DNA of 64,000 nucleotides from Mesoaciditoga sp. (GTDB lineage: Bacteria > Thermotogota > Thermotogae > Mesoaciditogales > Mesoaciditogaceae): assembly GCA_015491995.1 (NCBI GenBank), contig WGFY01000035.1:1-64000 (forward strand), read 5' to 3'. The notes beneath the pieces were generated by a model, which was not told where the DNA came from, did not search any database, and saw only the letters and a program-made list of their open reading frames with translations. Below, piece after piece: positions 52,756-61,363 of the stretch. The position numbers were made by a program, and so were the translations under genes. The first letter of the stretch is position 1. Every line of letters begins with the position of its first letter.

Positions 52756-52962
52756 ATGAAGGTTAAAATTGAAGGAATGACCTGCGATAATTGCACGAGG
52801 ACTGTCAAAAGGGTGTTTTCTGAGATTGAGGGAGTTGATGAGGTGAAGGTTGATCTTAAAGGTGGATTTGCACAGGTCAAAACTTCTTCAGAGATATCGG
52901 AGCAAGCTTTTAAAACAGCGCTTGAAGACACGGCGTACGAAGTTGTCAACATCGAAGGATGA
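52756..52962 (+). CDS. CopZ/MerP-like heavy-metal chaperone
   Basis: A 68-residue HMA domain. The metal-binding GMTCDNCTRTVKRVF motif with two Cys is intact. No signal peptide, so it acts in the cytoplasm and could feed copper to CopA; given the adjacent merA remnant, mercury is an alternative. ATG at 52756 follows AGGAGGTGATC. Confidence 0.9.
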   Translation: MKVKIEGMTCDNCTRTVKRVFSEIEGVDEVKVDLKGGFAQVKTSSEISEQAFKTALEDTAYEVVNIEG

Positions 52963-53092
52963 TATGGCTGGCGCCAAGCGCGCCGGTCTTCTTCAACCGC
53001 GAATGATGACTGTAAAAGAATTCCGAAAGGCGCTATAGCTGAGTGTGTATGCGCTTTATAGGATGTATGATATCATAAGAACGATGTATGCC

Positions 53093-53124
53093 CACCCATT
53101 TTCAAAGATGTTTGAAGATGGGTG
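53093..53124 (+). other. Hairpin upstream of csoR
   Basis: A near-perfect 14-base-pair stem, CACCCATTTTCAAA pairing with TTTGAAGATGGGTG across a GATG loop. It may terminate part of the upstream transcripts or shape the csoR leader; no long T-run follows. Upstream (52971-53038) a GC-rich stretch has a GGCGC/GCGCC repeat and a 24-codon frame of no recognisable family. Confidence 0.55.
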
Positions 53125-53160
53125 TTGAGAATTTTATCATGAGAGAGGTAGGCCATTTAA

Positions 53161-53472
53161 ATGTCAGATACAAAAGTTAAAAATTCTAAAAGTGCTAAAG
53201 AGGAAATGCACAAACATACAGAGGCTTTAAGACTCTTGAAAACTGCCAGAGGCCATCTTGAGGGAATCATCAAAATGATAGAAGATGAACGATACTGCAT
53301 CGATATCTCCACTCAACTGCTCGCCGTCATCTCACTTTTAAAAAAAGCTAATACCAGCGTGATAAACAAACACATAGAAACCTGTGTCCGTGAAGCTGTT
53401 GAAACCGGAAATGTCGAAGAAAAATTGGAAGAGCTTAAAAACATAATGAAGTACGTCGAAAAAAACCGTTGA
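53161..53472 (+). CDS. csoR: CsoR/FrmR family metal-sensing repressor
   Basis: A 103-residue all-helical repressor. Conserved RLLKTARGHLEGIIKMIEDERYCIDISTQLLAV and HIETCV supply the Cys...His-x3-Cys copper site of CsoR. Metal binding releases DNA. The C/G-run inverted repeat at 46873-46894 is its probable target, controlling copA and neighbours. It lies at the 3' end of the metal-response island. Confidence 0.92.
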   Translation: MSDTKVKNSKSAKEEMHKHTEALRLLKTARGHLEGIIKMIEDERYCIDISTQLLAVISLLKKANTSVINKHIETCVREAVETGNVEEKLEELKNIMKYVEKNR

Positions 53473-53570
53473 GGCGACAAAAAAACTCGTCATCGCAATC
53501 CTTCTAAAGCCACTTCAATGTAAGTCCACTACCGAATAACACTTATTTCAACTTCAAAGTTCGTTGAGTG

Positions 53571-53600
53571 TAGCCATTTTATGGTAAAAAGGTGTATAAT
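53571..53600 (+). promoter_or_regulatory. Promoter of the hydrogenase maturation operon
   Basis: -10 TATAAT (53595-53600) with a 4/6 -35 TAGCCA (53571-53576) at 18 bases. The leader to the first start codon is about 90 bases. Confidence 0.5.
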
Positions 53601-53694
53601 ACACATGAGAAAAAAATCACATTGACTATATCTTCTCTTCAAAACTGCGTTTTCTGGGATGGAGGAAATTTTCTGACATCGAGGAGGTGGAAAA

Positions 53695-53958
53695 ATGCCA
53701 ACTGAAAATAAAAATAGGCGTCTTGGAGTAATCGCGATCATCGTAAAAGATCGTGACAGTACATATGTCGAACTTAACAAAATTTTTCACGATTTTGGAA
53801 AGATAATCGTTGGAAGACTTGGAGTGCCTTACCGTGAAAGGAACATATCCGTCATGGCTTTGATAGTGGATGGAAGTACCGATGAAATAGGTGCCATGAC
53901 AGGAAAAATAGGGCAAATAAAGAACGTCAGCGTCAAAACGGCGTTTACAAATATATGA
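53695..53958 (+). CDS. TM1266-family iron-only hydrogenase system regulator
   Basis: An 87-residue protein with an ACT/NikR-C-like fold. It has RLGVIAIIVKDRDSTYVELNKIFHDFGKIIVGRLGVPYRERNISVMALIVDGSTDEIGAMTGKIG, the pattern of the family found next to hydrogenase maturation genes. It has no DNA-binding domain of its own. ATG at 53695 follows GAGGAGGTGG. Regulator by association only. Confidence 0.92.
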   Translation: MPTENKNRRLGVIAIIVKDRDSTYVELNKIFHDFGKIIVGRLGVPYRERNISVMALIVDGSTDEIGAMTGKIGQIKNVSVKTAFTNI

Positions 53959-53972
53959 AAGAGGTGAGTTAT

Positions 53973-55472
53973 ATGAGAATAGAAGAGAGTTCGTGGGTGA
54001 AAAAAGTGATCAAAGAGGAACAATACGAAAAATACATGAATGAAGGAAAAGATTTCATAAACGACGATGAAATATGGGAAAAAGTCGAGAAGAATAAAGG
54101 TTCAACCCCGGAGAAAGTAAGGGAGATCATGAAAAAATCTTTGGATATTCAGACGCTTTCTCCAGACGAAACCGCCACGCTTCTAAATGTTAAAGATCCC
54201 TCGTTATGGGAGGAGATTTACGAAACTGCCGTCAAAATCAAAAGGAAGATCTACGACAACCGTATTGTCACATTCGCTCCACTTTATTGCAGTAATTATT
54301 GCGTGAACAACTGCCTTTACTGTGGTTTCAGGCGCGATAACAACGAGGAGATCAGAAGAAAGCTAACCCTTGAGGAAGTTAAAAAAGAAACTGAAATTTT
54401 GGCTGGAAAGGTAGGACATAAAAGGCTCATAGTCGTGTATGGCGAGCATCCCACTTCTGATGCCAATTACATAGCCGACACCATTAAAGCGATATACAGC
54501 GTTAAAGTGAAAACTAAGAACGGATATGGTGATATAAGGCGCGTCAACATCAACGCAGCTCCCATGTCAATTGAAGATCTTGCCATGCTCAAAGATGTTG
54601 GAATAGGCACGTATCAGGTATTTCAAGAAACGTATCATCATGAAACTTACAAAAAGATTCATCCTTTCGGAACTTTGAAATCACATTACCAATGGAGACT
54701 TTATTCCATGCATAGGGCATTCGAAGCAAATGTCGATGATGTGGCGATAGGTGCACTTTTTGGGTTGTATGATTGGAGATTTGAAGTTATGGGACTCCTT
54801 TATCACACCATAGAACTTGAAAAGCGATTTGGCGTTGGGCCACATACGGTCTCCTTTCCAAGGCTGACGCCCGCCAAAAATGCCCCGTACAGCCAAAAAA
54901 CCCAGTACGAAGTTTCAGATGAAGATTTCAAAAAACTCGTCGCCGTGATAAGACTTTCTATTCCATACACTGGAATGATCATCACCGCACGTGAACCGGC
55001 AAGTATAAGAAGAGAGATGCTTCCGATATGCACACAAACGGATGCTTCGACTAAAATAGGAATAGGTGCTTACTCCTCTAAAAAAAGAGCACAGGACCTC
55101 GCAAAGCAGCAATTCTTCATAGGAGACGCCAGAGAACTTGACGATGTGGTAAAAGAGCTTGCCGAAATGGGATATATAACATCCTTTTGCACAGCAGGGT
55201 ACAGATGTGGTCGAACAGGAAAGAACATAATGGAACTGTTGAAGACGGGAAGAGAAGGAAATTTCTGCAAATTGAATGCCATCCTCACATTTCGTGAATG
55301 GCTTGATGATTTTGCAAGCGAGGAAACCAAAAAGGTAGGCGAAGAGCTTATTAAAAAGGAAATGGAAGAGGTTAGAGCAAGAACCCCACGAACTTTTTCT
55401 CCAAAAGTCGCTGATGAACTTACAAATTATTACGAGAGGATAAAAAATGGAGAAAGAGATCTGTATTTCTAA
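53973..55472 (+). CDS. hydG: [FeFe]-hydrogenase maturase HydG (tyrosine lyase)
   Basis: A 499-residue radical SAM enzyme that cleaves tyrosine to supply CO and cyanide for the H-cluster. The SAM cluster motif is C110-VNN-C114-LY-C117. In the C-terminal region, where HydG normally has C-x2-C-x22-C for its auxiliary cluster, the sequence is CTAGYRCGRTG ... NFC: C406 and C432 are in place but the middle ligand (position 409) is Gly, and a Cys occurs three residues later (C412). ATG at 53973 has GAGGTGAG upstream; an ATG at 53955 overlaps the regulator stop and is an alternative. Confidence 0.94.
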   Translation: MRIEESSWVKKVIKEEQYEKYMNEGKDFINDDEIWEKVEKNKGSTPEKVREIMKKSLDIQTLSPDETATLLNVKDPSLWEEIYETAVKIKRKIYDNRIVTFAPLYCSNYCVNNCLYCGFRRDNNEEIRRKLTLEEVKKETEILAGKVGHKRLIVVYGEHPTSDANYIADTIKAIYSVKVKTKNGYGDIRRVNINAAPMSIEDLAMLKDVGIGTYQVFQETYHHETYKKIHPFGTLKSHYQWRLYSMHRAFEANVDDVAIGALFGLYDWRFEVMGLLYHTIELEKRFGVGPHTVSFPRLTPAKNAPYSQKTQYEVSDEDFKKLVAVIRLSIPYTGMIITAREPASIRREMLPICTQTDASTKIGIGAYSSKKRAQDLAKQQFFIGDARELDDVVKELAEMGYITSFCTAGYRCGRTGKNIMELLKTGREGNFCKLNAILTFREWLDDFASEETKKVGEELIKKEMEEVRARTPRTFSPKVADELTNYYERIKNGERDLYF

Positions 55473-55722
55473 ACTGAAACAGGTTGCAGAACTTTACAAC
55501 ATCAGAATATGGATAGCAGAGAAAATGGGAAGAAGGTGGTCTTACGTTATAGGAGCTGGCAAAGAACTTTTTTTGCCAAGCCAGATGATCACCAAGATCG
55601 GGAAATATGCCATTTTTGTTGAGGGAGATCAATTTGACAAGGAGGTGATCATCGATGATGTTCGAAAATTACTTGAATCCCAGGACCTTCAAAAAAGTAA
55701 AGGAAATGTTGGGAAGCGATGA
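55447..55722 (+). CDS. Small conserved-position protein between hydG and hydE
   Basis: A 91-residue protein with mixed alpha/beta character and no recognised motif (KQVAELYNIRIWIAEKMGRRWSYVIGAGKELFLPSQMITKIGKYAIFVEG). Its ATG overlaps hydG by 26 bases behind GAGAGGAT, and its end overlaps hydE by 68. In T. maritima the maturation genes are numbered TM1266 (regulator), TM1267 (HydG) and TM1269 (HydE), so a gene also sits in this position there (from memory). Probably real; role in maturation unknown. Confidence 0.65.
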   Translation: MEKEICISKLKQVAELYNIRIWIAEKMGRRWSYVIGAGKELFLPSQMITKIGKYAIFVEGDQFDKEVIIDDVRKLLESQDLQKSKGNVGKR

Positions 55723-56758
55723 TATCTCTCAAACCATGAAGGTGATCTCTAAAAAAGTTCTCGCCGAGGAAACATTATCAAAGGAGGAAATCATTTACCT
55801 TTTGCAGCTTGAAGAATCACCCAATAGAAAAGCTTTATTTGATCTCGCAAATGCGGTTCGATGTGATACTTTGGGAGAAACCATCTTCATAAAGGGAGTG
55901 ATAGAATTCTCAAATTACTGCAAAAGGGAATGTGCTTATTGTGGAATACGTGCTTCGTCTAAAATAAGGCGTTACAGAATGGATCCAGAAGAAATCGTGA
56001 AAGTTGCGACAGATTCTGCCAGACATGGAATAAACACGATCATACTCCAATCAGGTGAGGATCCGTTTTACACGACGGAGATCATGAGCGATATAATAAA
56101 GAAGATAAGAGAGGCCACCAAGAAACCCATTTCGCTTTCAATTGGCGAGAGAACTCCGGAAGAGTTCAAACTGTTTAAAGAAGTTGGCGCTTCGAAATGC
56201 CTTCTGAAGCAAGAAAGCGTGAACCCTCAAATCTTCAAATCCGTTCACGGATTTGATTACGAAACGAGGATATCACTTTTAAAAATTCTAGTTTTACTCG
56301 GATACGTAACTGGTGGAGGTGATATAATTGGACTTCCAAACCAAACACTTGGCGACATCGCAGATGATATCATTTTCATGCGTGATATCGGCATCAAGAT
56401 GGTCGGTATTGGCCCATTCATCCCGACCAAAAATACCCCTCTTGAAAATCACCCAATTGGAAGCGTAGATGTGACTTTAAACGCGTATGCTTGTACGCGC
56501 CTCGCCATTCCTTCAGTCCTTTTACCATCGACAACGGCTCTTGCAACGATCGACCCTAATTTGCAATACAAGGGATTAGATGTGGGTTGTAACGTCATAA
56601 TGGTGAATTTCACCCCGGCTGAGTGCCGCCAAATTTACAATATATACGATGATAAAAGGAACGTCGAGTTCTATCAGACAACCCGTGAATTGTTGAAACG
56701 CAAGAAAAGGCTCTCCCCATCGATTTTGAAAGCACTCGAAAGGAAAGAAGTGGTATGA
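55655..56758 (+). CDS. hydE: [FeFe]-hydrogenase maturase HydE
   Basis: A 367-residue radical SAM enzyme of H-cluster assembly. Cluster motif YCKRECAYCGIR (C-x3-C-x2-C). GEDPFYTTEIM, SIGERTPEEFK and the PNQTLGDIADDI barrel motif match the family. The optional second cluster ligands found near the C-terminus of some HydE proteins are not seen. ATG at 55655 has an ideal AAGGAGGTGATC upstream, inside the preceding small gene. Confidence 0.95.
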   Translation: MMFENYLNPRTFKKVKEMLGSDDISQTMKVISKKVLAEETLSKEEIIYLLQLEESPNRKALFDLANAVRCDTLGETIFIKGVIEFSNYCKRECAYCGIRASSKIRRYRMDPEEIVKVATDSARHGINTIILQSGEDPFYTTEIMSDIIKKIREATKKPISLSIGERTPEEFKLFKEVGASKCLLKQESVNPQIFKSVHGFDYETRISLLKILVLLGYVTGGGDIIGLPNQTLGDIADDIIFMRDIGIKMVGIGPFIPTKNTPLENHPIGSVDVTLNAYACTRLAIPSVLLPSTTALATIDPNLQYKGLDVGCNVIMVNFTPAECRQIYNIYDDKRNVEFYQTTRELLKRKKRLSPSILKALERKEVV

Positions 56759-57981
56759 AAACTGCCGAGGCTTACAGGAAGCATTTGATATTTCTTGGAC
56801 GAAGGAACAGTGGAAAATCTTCCCTTTTTAACGCTTTTGTTGGATCAGAAATAGCGATCGTTGCCGATCATCCTGGAACGACTACCGATCCTGTTTACAA
56901 ATCGATGGAATTGTCCCCAATAGGCCCCATCATGCTGATAGACACCGCCGGGATTGATGACGAAGGCTATCTTGGTAAACTACGGGCTTCGAAAACCAAT
57001 TCAGTCCTTTACAAAGCGGACGCTGCTTGCCTCGTCATCGATTCAGGGTGGACGGAATTTGAAGATGAAATAGTAAAAGAGCTGAAAAAGAGAGGGATTC
57101 CCTTTGTGGTGGTCATAACAAAATCAGATCTTGGTAAAAATCAAGAATTGATAGATCTTGTAAAATCCCAAAAATTCGTGTATTGTGTGGTTTCAAAGTA
57201 CGATGAAAAGTCGATTGAAGCGTTGAGAGTAACCATATCTTCTGTGATGAAAGAAGAGTACGAACCACCTTTGATCGAAGATCTCGTGGATGGCGGAGAT
57301 ATAATCGTTCTTGTCGTTCCAATAGACCTTGGGGCACCTAAAGGTAGGCTCATAGTACCTCAAATTGAGGTGATAAGAGAATGCCTTGATGCTGAAGCCA
57401 TACCGATTGTCACCAAAGAAAGAGAACTCAGATGGACTCTTGAAAGCCTCAAGAGGAAACCGAAAATGGTCGTAACAGACTCGCAAGCTGTCATGCGAGT
57501 GGTAGCAGATGTCCCATTAGACGTTCCCATGACGACATTCTCAATACTTGAGGCAAGGCACAAAGGAGATCTTTTGGAACTCGTAAGAGGATTAAGCGCC
57601 ATACCAGCTCTCAAAGATGGGGACGATGTGCTTATCGGCGAAGCCTGTACGCATAGAACGCTCGCGGATGACATAGCGAGAGTGAAGATCCCAAGATGGC
57701 TCATGAATTTCATCGGAAAGAACGTACGCTTTTCCGTTCATTCAGGAAGAGAGTATCCAGAAGAGATCGAAAAATACAAGCTGATAATTCACTGTGGTGG
57801 ATGCGTTGTAACAAGGAATATGATGTTAAGAAGAATTGAAGAGGCCAAGAAATTTGGCGTTCCAATAGTGAACTACGGAGTTATAATATCTTACTTGCAC
57901 GGAGTTTTGGGAAGGGCACTTGAGCCCTTTCCACAAGTAAAAGCTTTGTATGAGGAGATGGAAAGTGCGAAAAGAATTTGA
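56755..57981 (+). CDS. hydF: [FeFe]-hydrogenase maturation GTPase HydF
   Basis: A 408-residue scaffold GTPase. P-loop GRRNSGKSSLFNAF, switch region DHPGTTTDPV, DTAGIDDEG, TKSD. The C-terminal iron-sulfur domain has CTHRT near residue 298 and HCGGCV near 348, the Cx[H]x(about 50)HCxxC pattern. It hands the 2Fe precursor to the apo-hydrogenase; no structural hydrogenase gene is in this window. ATG overlaps the hydE stop. Confidence 0.96.
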   Translation: MKTAEAYRKHLIFLGRRNSGKSSLFNAFVGSEIAIVADHPGTTTDPVYKSMELSPIGPIMLIDTAGIDDEGYLGKLRASKTNSVLYKADAACLVIDSGWTEFEDEIVKELKKRGIPFVVVITKSDLGKNQELIDLVKSQKFVYCVVSKYDEKSIEALRVTISSVMKEEYEPPLIEDLVDGGDIIVLVVPIDLGAPKGRLIVPQIEVIRECLDAEAIPIVTKERELRWTLESLKRKPKMVVTDSQAVMRVVADVPLDVPMTTFSILEARHKGDLLELVRGLSAIPALKDGDDVLIGEACTHRTLADDIARVKIPRWLMNFIGKNVRFSVHSGREYPEEIEKYKLIIHCGGCVVTRNMMLRRIEEAKKFGVPIVNYGVIISYLHGVLGRALEPFPQVKALYEEMESAKRI

Positions 57982-59389
57982 TAGTTTGGGGAGTGTCGAG
58001 GTACCAAAAGAAGCCTATTACGGTGCTTTCACGGCACGGGCAATTTCAAATTTCCCTCCTTCTAAATCCATGCATCAAGAGCTTATAAGAGCAATGGCAG
58101 ATGTGAAGTGGGCGTGTGCAGAAACGAATTTGGACTTTGGCCTTTTGACATCTTCAATGGCCAAAGCCATTGAAATGTCATGCGATGAGATAAAGGATGG
58201 AAAGCTGGACAAGTGGATCGTCGTTGACCCTCTAAGTGGTGGTGCTGGTACCGCCGTGAACATGAATTTCAACGAAATCATGGCAAATCGTGCCACGGAG
58301 CTTTTAGGGGGTAAGCTGGGAGAATATCTTGTTCATCCACTTGATCATGTTAACCGTTCTCAATCCACAAACGACGTATATCCCAGCGCTGTAAAGATAG
58401 GGATGATAAGGCTACTCAGAAAGCTGGTTGATAAAGTAATCGATCTTCAAGACAGCCTTCAAAAGAAAGAAAAAGAATTTGCCGGGATGTTGAAAGTTGG
58501 AAGGACGGAGCTTCAAGATGCCGTTCCCATCACCCTTGGGCAAGAATTTGGTGCATGGGCAGAGGCGATCGCGAGGGATAGATGGAGGTTGTACAAAGTT
58601 GAGGAAAGAATTCGATTCATAAATTTGGGCGCTACTGCCATAGGCACTGGAATAAACGCACCGAAAAATTACTCCTTTAAAGTCACTCGAAAGTTATCTG
58701 AGCGGGTTGGTATTGGGCTTGTAAAGTCAGAAAACTTGATAGAGGCTACACAAAACACGGACGTTTTTGCAGAAGTTCATGGCCTCCTTAAAACTCTTGC
58801 CACAAACATCATCAAGATCTCGAATGACATGAGAATCCTTTCAAGCGGCCCACACGCTGGGATAGGGGAGATGCGTTTGAAGCCCGTTCAACCAGGTAGT
58901 TCGATAATGCCTGGAAAGGTAAACCCGGTTCTTCTTGAATACGCAATACAGCTGTCCATAAAAGTCATATCCAATGACGTGGCGATAAATTTTGCGGTTT
59001 CCTCAGGCAACCTTGAACTTAACGCATTTCTTCCACTAATTCAATGGACGCTTTACGAATCTTCTGACCTTCTCATTCAAACCGCTGATGCCCTGAAAAG
59101 ATGTGTCGAAGGCGTTGAGGGAATGGAAAGAAGATGCTTGGATAATCTTAACCGTAGCACAACGCTCGCCACTTGTTTTGTTCCAACTTTAGGGTACGAA
59201 AAAGTGGCCGAGATCGTGAAGAAAGCTGATGAAACCGGTGTAAGCGTTAAAAGTATCCTTGTTGAATATGGGATACCAAGAAAAGTTGTTGAAAGCGTAA
59301 TGGATCCCCCAAAGATGATCGCTTTAGGGTATACAGGCGGGCAATTGAAAAACAATTCAAGGACAGATCACCAAATTTCTCCACCATAA
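57965..59389 (+). CDS. aspA: Aspartate ammonia-lyase
   Basis: A 474-residue aspartase/fumarase superfamily protein. Signature GSSIMPGKVNPVLLEY; earlier blocks SQSTNDVYPSAVKI and VGRTELQDAVPITLGQEF. Aspartase is preferred over class II fumarase from general sequence and from placement beside HydF, which is seen in other [FeFe]-hydrogenase operons. GTG at 57965 lies seven bases after GAGGAG and inside the hydF end. The C-terminal 33 bases overlap the convergent maturase gene, so the tail may be species-specific. Confidence 0.92.
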   Translation: MRKEFDSLGSVEVPKEAYYGAFTARAISNFPPSKSMHQELIRAMADVKWACAETNLDFGLLTSSMAKAIEMSCDEIKDGKLDKWIVVDPLSGGAGTAVNMNFNEIMANRATELLGGKLGEYLVHPLDHVNRSQSTNDVYPSAVKIGMIRLLRKLVDKVIDLQDSLQKKEKEFAGMLKVGRTELQDAVPITLGQEFGAWAEAIARDRWRLYKVEERIRFINLGATAIGTGINAPKNYSFKVTRKLSERVGIGLVKSENLIEATQNTDVFAEVHGLLKTLATNIIKISNDMRILSSGPHAGIGEMRLKPVQPGSSIMPGKVNPVLLEYAIQLSIKVISNDVAINFAVSSGNLELNAFLPLIQWTLYESSDLLIQTADALKRCVEGVEGMERRCLDNLNRSTTLATCFVPTLGYEKVAEIVKKADETGVSVKSILVEYGIPRKVVESVMDPPKMIALGYTGGQLKNNSRTDHQISPP

Positions 59390-60433
59390 ACAATCACCAC
59401 ATGATGGGAAATTACCCCAACAATCGTACTCAGATGTTTTTATGAAATCACATCCTTCTTTCAGCCTGCAATCGGTGCAAGAAGGGAAAAGAGCGTGGTT
59501 GACCTTGAAACGAAAGTACGCAAATTCCTCTGATTTCCATATTTTGGAAATGTCCCTCTCGTTGATGTTTCCAAAGCTCACTGCCTTGATCTCTTTTTTC
59601 ATTCCATAGATGTACTCCGTGTAAGTGTGTAGAAATCTGTAGCATGGTGCAACTTCTCCGTCCCATCTTACGACAATCGCACTGTTTTGGGTGAAGTTAC
59701 AATAGCGCTCTGTTTTCAATTCAAAGTATGGTAAGTTCGCACTTACCTTTCCGGTTATCCTCCTTGAAACGTAGTTTTCCATCGACGATTTTGGTTTCAT
59801 GTAAAGTGGCAAAGACAGCTCTTTTTCGGATGTGGGTATTATGTTTGAGAGGATGAACCTTGAAGCTCCGGCGTCTATGAATTTTTGAAAGAACGTTTCT
59901 ATGTTTTGCACGTTTTTTGTCGAGAGAACGGTTTGAATGGTTACCACTGGCTTTCCAAGTTTTTCACGGGCAATCCGATCTGAAATTTTCTTAGTGAGCT
60001 TTAAGACCCAAGAATAAGAACCATGTCCAGCACTCCCTGGTTCTGCTGAAAAGATGAATTCATCCGCGGATATCGAAAAGAGAAAATCCAACATCTCGTC
60101 GTTCACAAGATATCCGTTGGATTCTACAAGTAATTTGTACCCTTGTGATTTGACGAATGTTGCCATCTCTTTAAAATGAGGATTCATCAAAGGCTCTCCT
60201 ATTCCCCCAAATATGACCTCCTTGACTTTTTTCATCTCTTTAAGCCCATCGAAAAGATTGTAAAAAGTTTTCAATTCCATCGTTCCAAATTTCTCTTTAA
60301 AAGAGTTTCTAAAACACATCTCACAGTGTAAATTGCAATTAGACGCAAGCTCGACATACACCTTCTCTACGTTATCATCTGGTTTCAATGTGAGTTGCGC
60401 ATCCTTAAGGTTGAATTTATACATTTTCAACAT
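59357..60433 (-). CDS. Radical SAM/SPASM maturase of a tungsten oxidoreductase
   Basis: 358 residues. The radical SAM motif CNLHCEMCFRNSF is followed by GGIGEPLMNP. The SPASM-like C-terminus is Cys-rich: CTDCRLKEGCDF, then SEYDCWGNFPSCGDCLWWRNLVICP. This end is characteristic of the radical SAM maturases encoded beside AOR-type tungsten enzymes. Last gene of the AOR operon, overlapping the ThiF-like gene by 17 bases. An internal ATG at 60424 is an alternative start. Confidence 0.87.
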   Translation of the reverse strand: MLKMYKFNLKDAQLTLKPDDNVEKVYVELASNCNLHCEMCFRNSFKEKFGTMELKTFYNLFDGLKEMKKVKEVIFGGIGEPLMNPHFKEMATFVKSQGYKLLVESNGYLVNDEMLDFLFSISADEFIFSAEPGSAGHGSYSWVLKLTKKISDRIAREKLGKPVVTIQTVLSTKNVQNIETFFQKFIDAGASRFILSNIIPTSEKELSLPLYMKPKSSMENYVSRRITGKVSANLPYFELKTERYCNFTQNSAIVVRWDGEVAPCYRFLHTYTEYIYGMKKEIKAVSFGNINERDISKIWKSEEFAYFRFKVNHALFPSCTDCRLKEGCDFIKTSEYDCWGNFPSCGDCLWWRNLVICP

Positions 60434-61085
60434 CTACCACATCAAGATCGTAATTCAGAAGATCCAAAAAGACGATCCTCCCGATCAGATCGTTTGCCCC
60501 ACCGCAAATGATCTTGATGACTTCCATCACTTGAATGCTTGCCGTTAAAGAGACGGTTTGAAGAAGAGTGAAAATTGCTTCATTTTTGTCTTCAAAGGAT
60601 AGGACATCGTTCAACGATCTACCATTTAGAGTTAAAACCTGTCCAAAATAACCGTTCACCCCGCCGTGAACGAATGGAATTTTTTCTTTTGCCACCAGAT
60701 TGCTGAGTAAAATTTTAGAGTTGGCGTTGTCAAAACAATCCACCACGATCTTTGAAGGCGGAAGCTTAAAATCTTCATTTACATGTTGGCACATGGAGTG
60801 AATCTTTGTTCCAAATCCTATCATTTTCAATTTCTTCTCTGCCACATCGACTTTCTTTTTTCCAACGTCTTCAACGTCATACAAGATCTGGCGGTGAATA
60901 TCCGTTTCAGATACGACATCATCATCCACGATGTAAAGTTCTCCAACGCCATTTCTAACCAAAATCTCAGAAACGTTCGTTCCCAATCCTCCAACACCGG
61001 CGACAAGCACCTTGGCATTTTTCAAGCTTTCCTGGCATTTCTTCCCGATCACGGGAATTTGCCTTTCAAAAAAATTTGCCATCAT
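60417..61085 (-). CDS. ThiF/MoeB/HesA family adenylyltransferase
   Basis: A 222-residue E1-like enzyme. Nucleotide motif VLVAGVGGLGTNVSEILVRNGVGELYIVDDD, the Arg-containing DIHRQILY, and VVDCFDNANSK. It should adenylate the C-terminal glycine of the MoaD-like protein encoded just upstream. The zinc Cys pairs of MoeB/ThiF are absent, as in shorter HesA-like members. ATG overlaps the MoaD-like stop. Confidence 0.9.
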   Translation of the reverse strand: MMANFFERQIPVIGKKCQESLKNAKVLVAGVGGLGTNVSEILVRNGVGELYIVDDDVVSETDIHRQILYDVEDVGKKKVDVAEKKLKMIGFGTKIHSMCQHVNEDFKLPPSKIVVDCFDNANSKILLSNLVAKEKIPFVHGGVNGYFGQVLTLNGRSLNDVLSFEDKNEAIFTLLQTVSLTASIQVMEVIKIICGGANDLIGRIVFLDLLNYDLDVVDVENV

Positions 61086-61363
61086 CCACCCGCCGCCGGG
61101 GGAAATATCTGCACTTTATCCCCATCATGCAAGAGCGTATCAAGCGAGTTCAAATGCAAAAAATTTCTCCCATTTATCAAAATGTTCGTACCAATTATCG
61201 GAGCGGAGTCTTTAACCAATTTTTCATAGATTTTTTGGTTTACATCCACACAAAGACGGTGGAGCAATTGGTCCACCGTCAATTCGCCTTCAGCTTCGTA
61301 CTCTAATTTCTTTATATTCAGATCGAGCCTAAGTGTTGAGTAAAATTCAACGTATAACTTCAA
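61082..61363 (-). CDS. MoaD/ThiS-like sulfur-carrier protein
   Basis: A 93-residue beta-grasp protein ending DGDKVQIFPPAAGG; the terminal Gly-Gly is the thiocarboxylate carrier site. It probably supplies sulfur to the pterin dithiolene of the operon's tungsten enzyme. TTG start overlaps the AOR stop. Confidence 0.93.
   Translation of the reverse strand: MKLYVEFYSTLRLDLNIKKLEYEAEGELTVDQLLHRLCVDVNQKIYEKLVKDSAPIIGTNILINGRNFLHLNSLDTLLHDGDKVQIFPPAAGG

Noticed and set aside
52971-53038. A 24-codon GC-rich ORF after the metallochaperone gene
   Set aside because: No family match and no ribosome binding site; the local GGCGC/GCGCC repeat is noted but not called a gene.
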